Shown in pieces: positions 6,928-7,543 of a DNA stretch of 7,543 nucleotides. This DNA comes from Oscillospiraceae bacterium (GTDB taxonomy: Bacteria > Bacillota > Clostridia > Oscillospirales > Acutalibacteraceae), in contig JAQXLO010000174.1 in the NCBI GenBank assembly GCA_029012165.1, positions 1 through 7,543 on the forward strand. Reading direction: 5' to 3'. Position 1 is the stretch's first letter. Each line of letters starts with the position of its first letter. The notes beneath the pieces are model-generated. The model saw only the letters and a program-made list of their open reading frames with translations. It was not told where the DNA came from and searched no databases. The translations under genes were made by a program, and so were the position numbers.

Positions 6928-7543
6928 ATGATCGACAATTTTGACTTTAAAGACAGATACACCATCGACGATCTTCTGCGCATCATGCAGCTTCTGCGTG
7001 CACCGGGCGGATGTCCGTGGGATGCGGCGCAGACCCATGAGAGCATCAAGAAGAATCTGATCGAGGAAACCTACGAAGTGATCGAAGCGATCAACAAGCA
7101 GGACAAGGAACTGCTGTTGGAGGAGCTGGGCGATCTGCTGCTGCAGATCGTGTTCCACGCAGAGATGGAAAACGAAAAGGGCACCTTCACCTTTGACGAC
7201 GTCTGCAACGGCGTGGCGCAAAAGCTTGTGGAGCGGCACCCCCACGTTTTCGGCTCCGTGCAGGCAAACGACGCCGAGGAGGCGCTTTCCAGCTGGGACG
7301 CCGTCAAGCGCCAAAAGAAAGGACAGAAAAAGGGCAGCGTCCCCATGCTGTCGATTCCCCGGGAGCTTCCGGCGCTCATGCGTGCGGACAAGGTGCAGAG
7401 CAAGGCGAAAAAGGTCGGCTTCGACTGGCCGGACATCTCCGGCGCACTGGACAAGCTGGAGGAGGAAACTGCCGAGCTGAAAGAAGCCATCGCCTCCGGC
7501 AACCGGGAGGACATCTCCATGGAGCTGGGCGATCTGCTCTTCA
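6928..7543 (+). CDS. mazG: Nucleoside triphosphate pyrophosphohydrolase MazG (3' end cut by window)
   Basis: Hydrolyses NTPs/dNTPs to NMP and pyrophosphate, clearing non-canonical or excess nucleotides in the cytoplasm. 205 codons are visible without a stop; the family is usually about 250-280 residues, so some 60 are missing. Both tandem MazG modules are recognisable. The first has GGCPWD (27-32), QTHES, then the metal-binding E46-E47-xx-E50 with E66-xx-D69 in EELGDLLLQ. KLVERHPHVFG (99-109) is the family's linking signature. The second has EEETAEL (178-184) with E199-xx-D202 in MELGDLLF, at the very end of the window. Start ATG 6928 is preceded by AGG at 6918-6920 (7-nt spacer) within a purine-rich run, and the N-terminus MIDNFDFKDRYTIDDLLRIM fits the family. 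It follows the flippase gene by 40 nt, as yabN follows yabM in Bacillus. All metal ligands seen are conserved. Confidence 0.96.
   Translation, partial: MIDNFDFKDRYTIDDLLRIMQLLRAPGGCPWDAAQTHESIKKNLIEETYEVIEAINKQDKELLLEELGDLLLQIVFHAEMENEKGTFTFDDVCNGVAQKLVERHPHVFGSVQANDAEEALSSWDAVKRQKKGQKKGSVPMLSIPRELPALMRADKVQSKAKKVGFDWPDISGALDKLEEETAELKEAIASGNREDISMELGDLLF

Noticed and set aside
5064..7049. 661-codon minus-strand open reading frame opposite the flippase gene and start of mazG
   Set aside because: It is codon-aligned with the flippase gene, where TTA/CTA/TCA codons are avoided. The product is a Gly/Asp/His-rich shadow without recognisable domains.
1..7543. A new multi-gene system (defence, mobile element, CRISPR or biosynthetic cluster)
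   Set aside because: Every gene falls in a known family with ordinary length and intact motifs, the order matches conserved Firmicutes blocks, and there are no long repeats, integrase/transposase genes, RNA genes or unexplained gaps over 60 nt.

Overview
The window is about 7.5 kb of compact, all plus-strand, housekeeping-type bacterial sequence, fairly GC-rich (roughly 55-60% by eye). Gene content and order point to an anaerobic member of the Clostridia, most likely a GC-rich Oscillospirales/Ruminococcaceae-type lineage. The clues are a bifunctional Rel followed by dtd, an MBL-fold hydrolase and hemZ (a common clostridial block), then a SpoVB/YabM-like flippase next to mazG (as yabM-yabN in Bacillus). 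The taxon is an inference; no rRNA or other taxonomic marker is present.

Layout: 2-286, C-terminal end of a gene that looks like recJ (single-strand DNA exonuclease); 304-2487, rel, (p)ppGpp synthetase/hydrolase; 2506-2970, dtd, D-aminoacyl-tRNA deacylase (TTG start); 2974-3600, MBL-fold metallo-hydrolase of unknown substrate; 3601-5067, hemZ, radical-SAM coproporphyrinogen III dehydrogenase-like; 5121-6887, 14-TM lipid/oligosaccharide flippase-like protein (MVF/MATE, SpoVB/YabM-like, preferred TTG start); 6928-7543, mazG, NTP pyrophosphohydrolase, cut by the window end. Gaps between genes are 17, 18, 3, 0, 53 and 40 nt, with no recognisable terminator hairpin, so the whole stretch could be one transcript. 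The two wider, AT-richer gaps flanking the flippase gene are the likeliest places for extra transcription starts.

How the genes work together: the cluster groups a stringent-response enzyme (Rel), translation quality control (Dtd), nucleotide-pool cleaning (MazG) and DNA repair (RecJ) with a tetrapyrrole-type radical-SAM enzyme, an orphan metallo-hydrolase and a cell-envelope flippase. I see no mobile element, CRISPR array, tRNA/rRNA, phage gene or defence cassette, and nothing that supports a new biological system. The long antisense reading frames are explained by codon bias. The findings are therefore modest: gene-order junctions, an orphan hydrolase, start-site questions and local residue changes.
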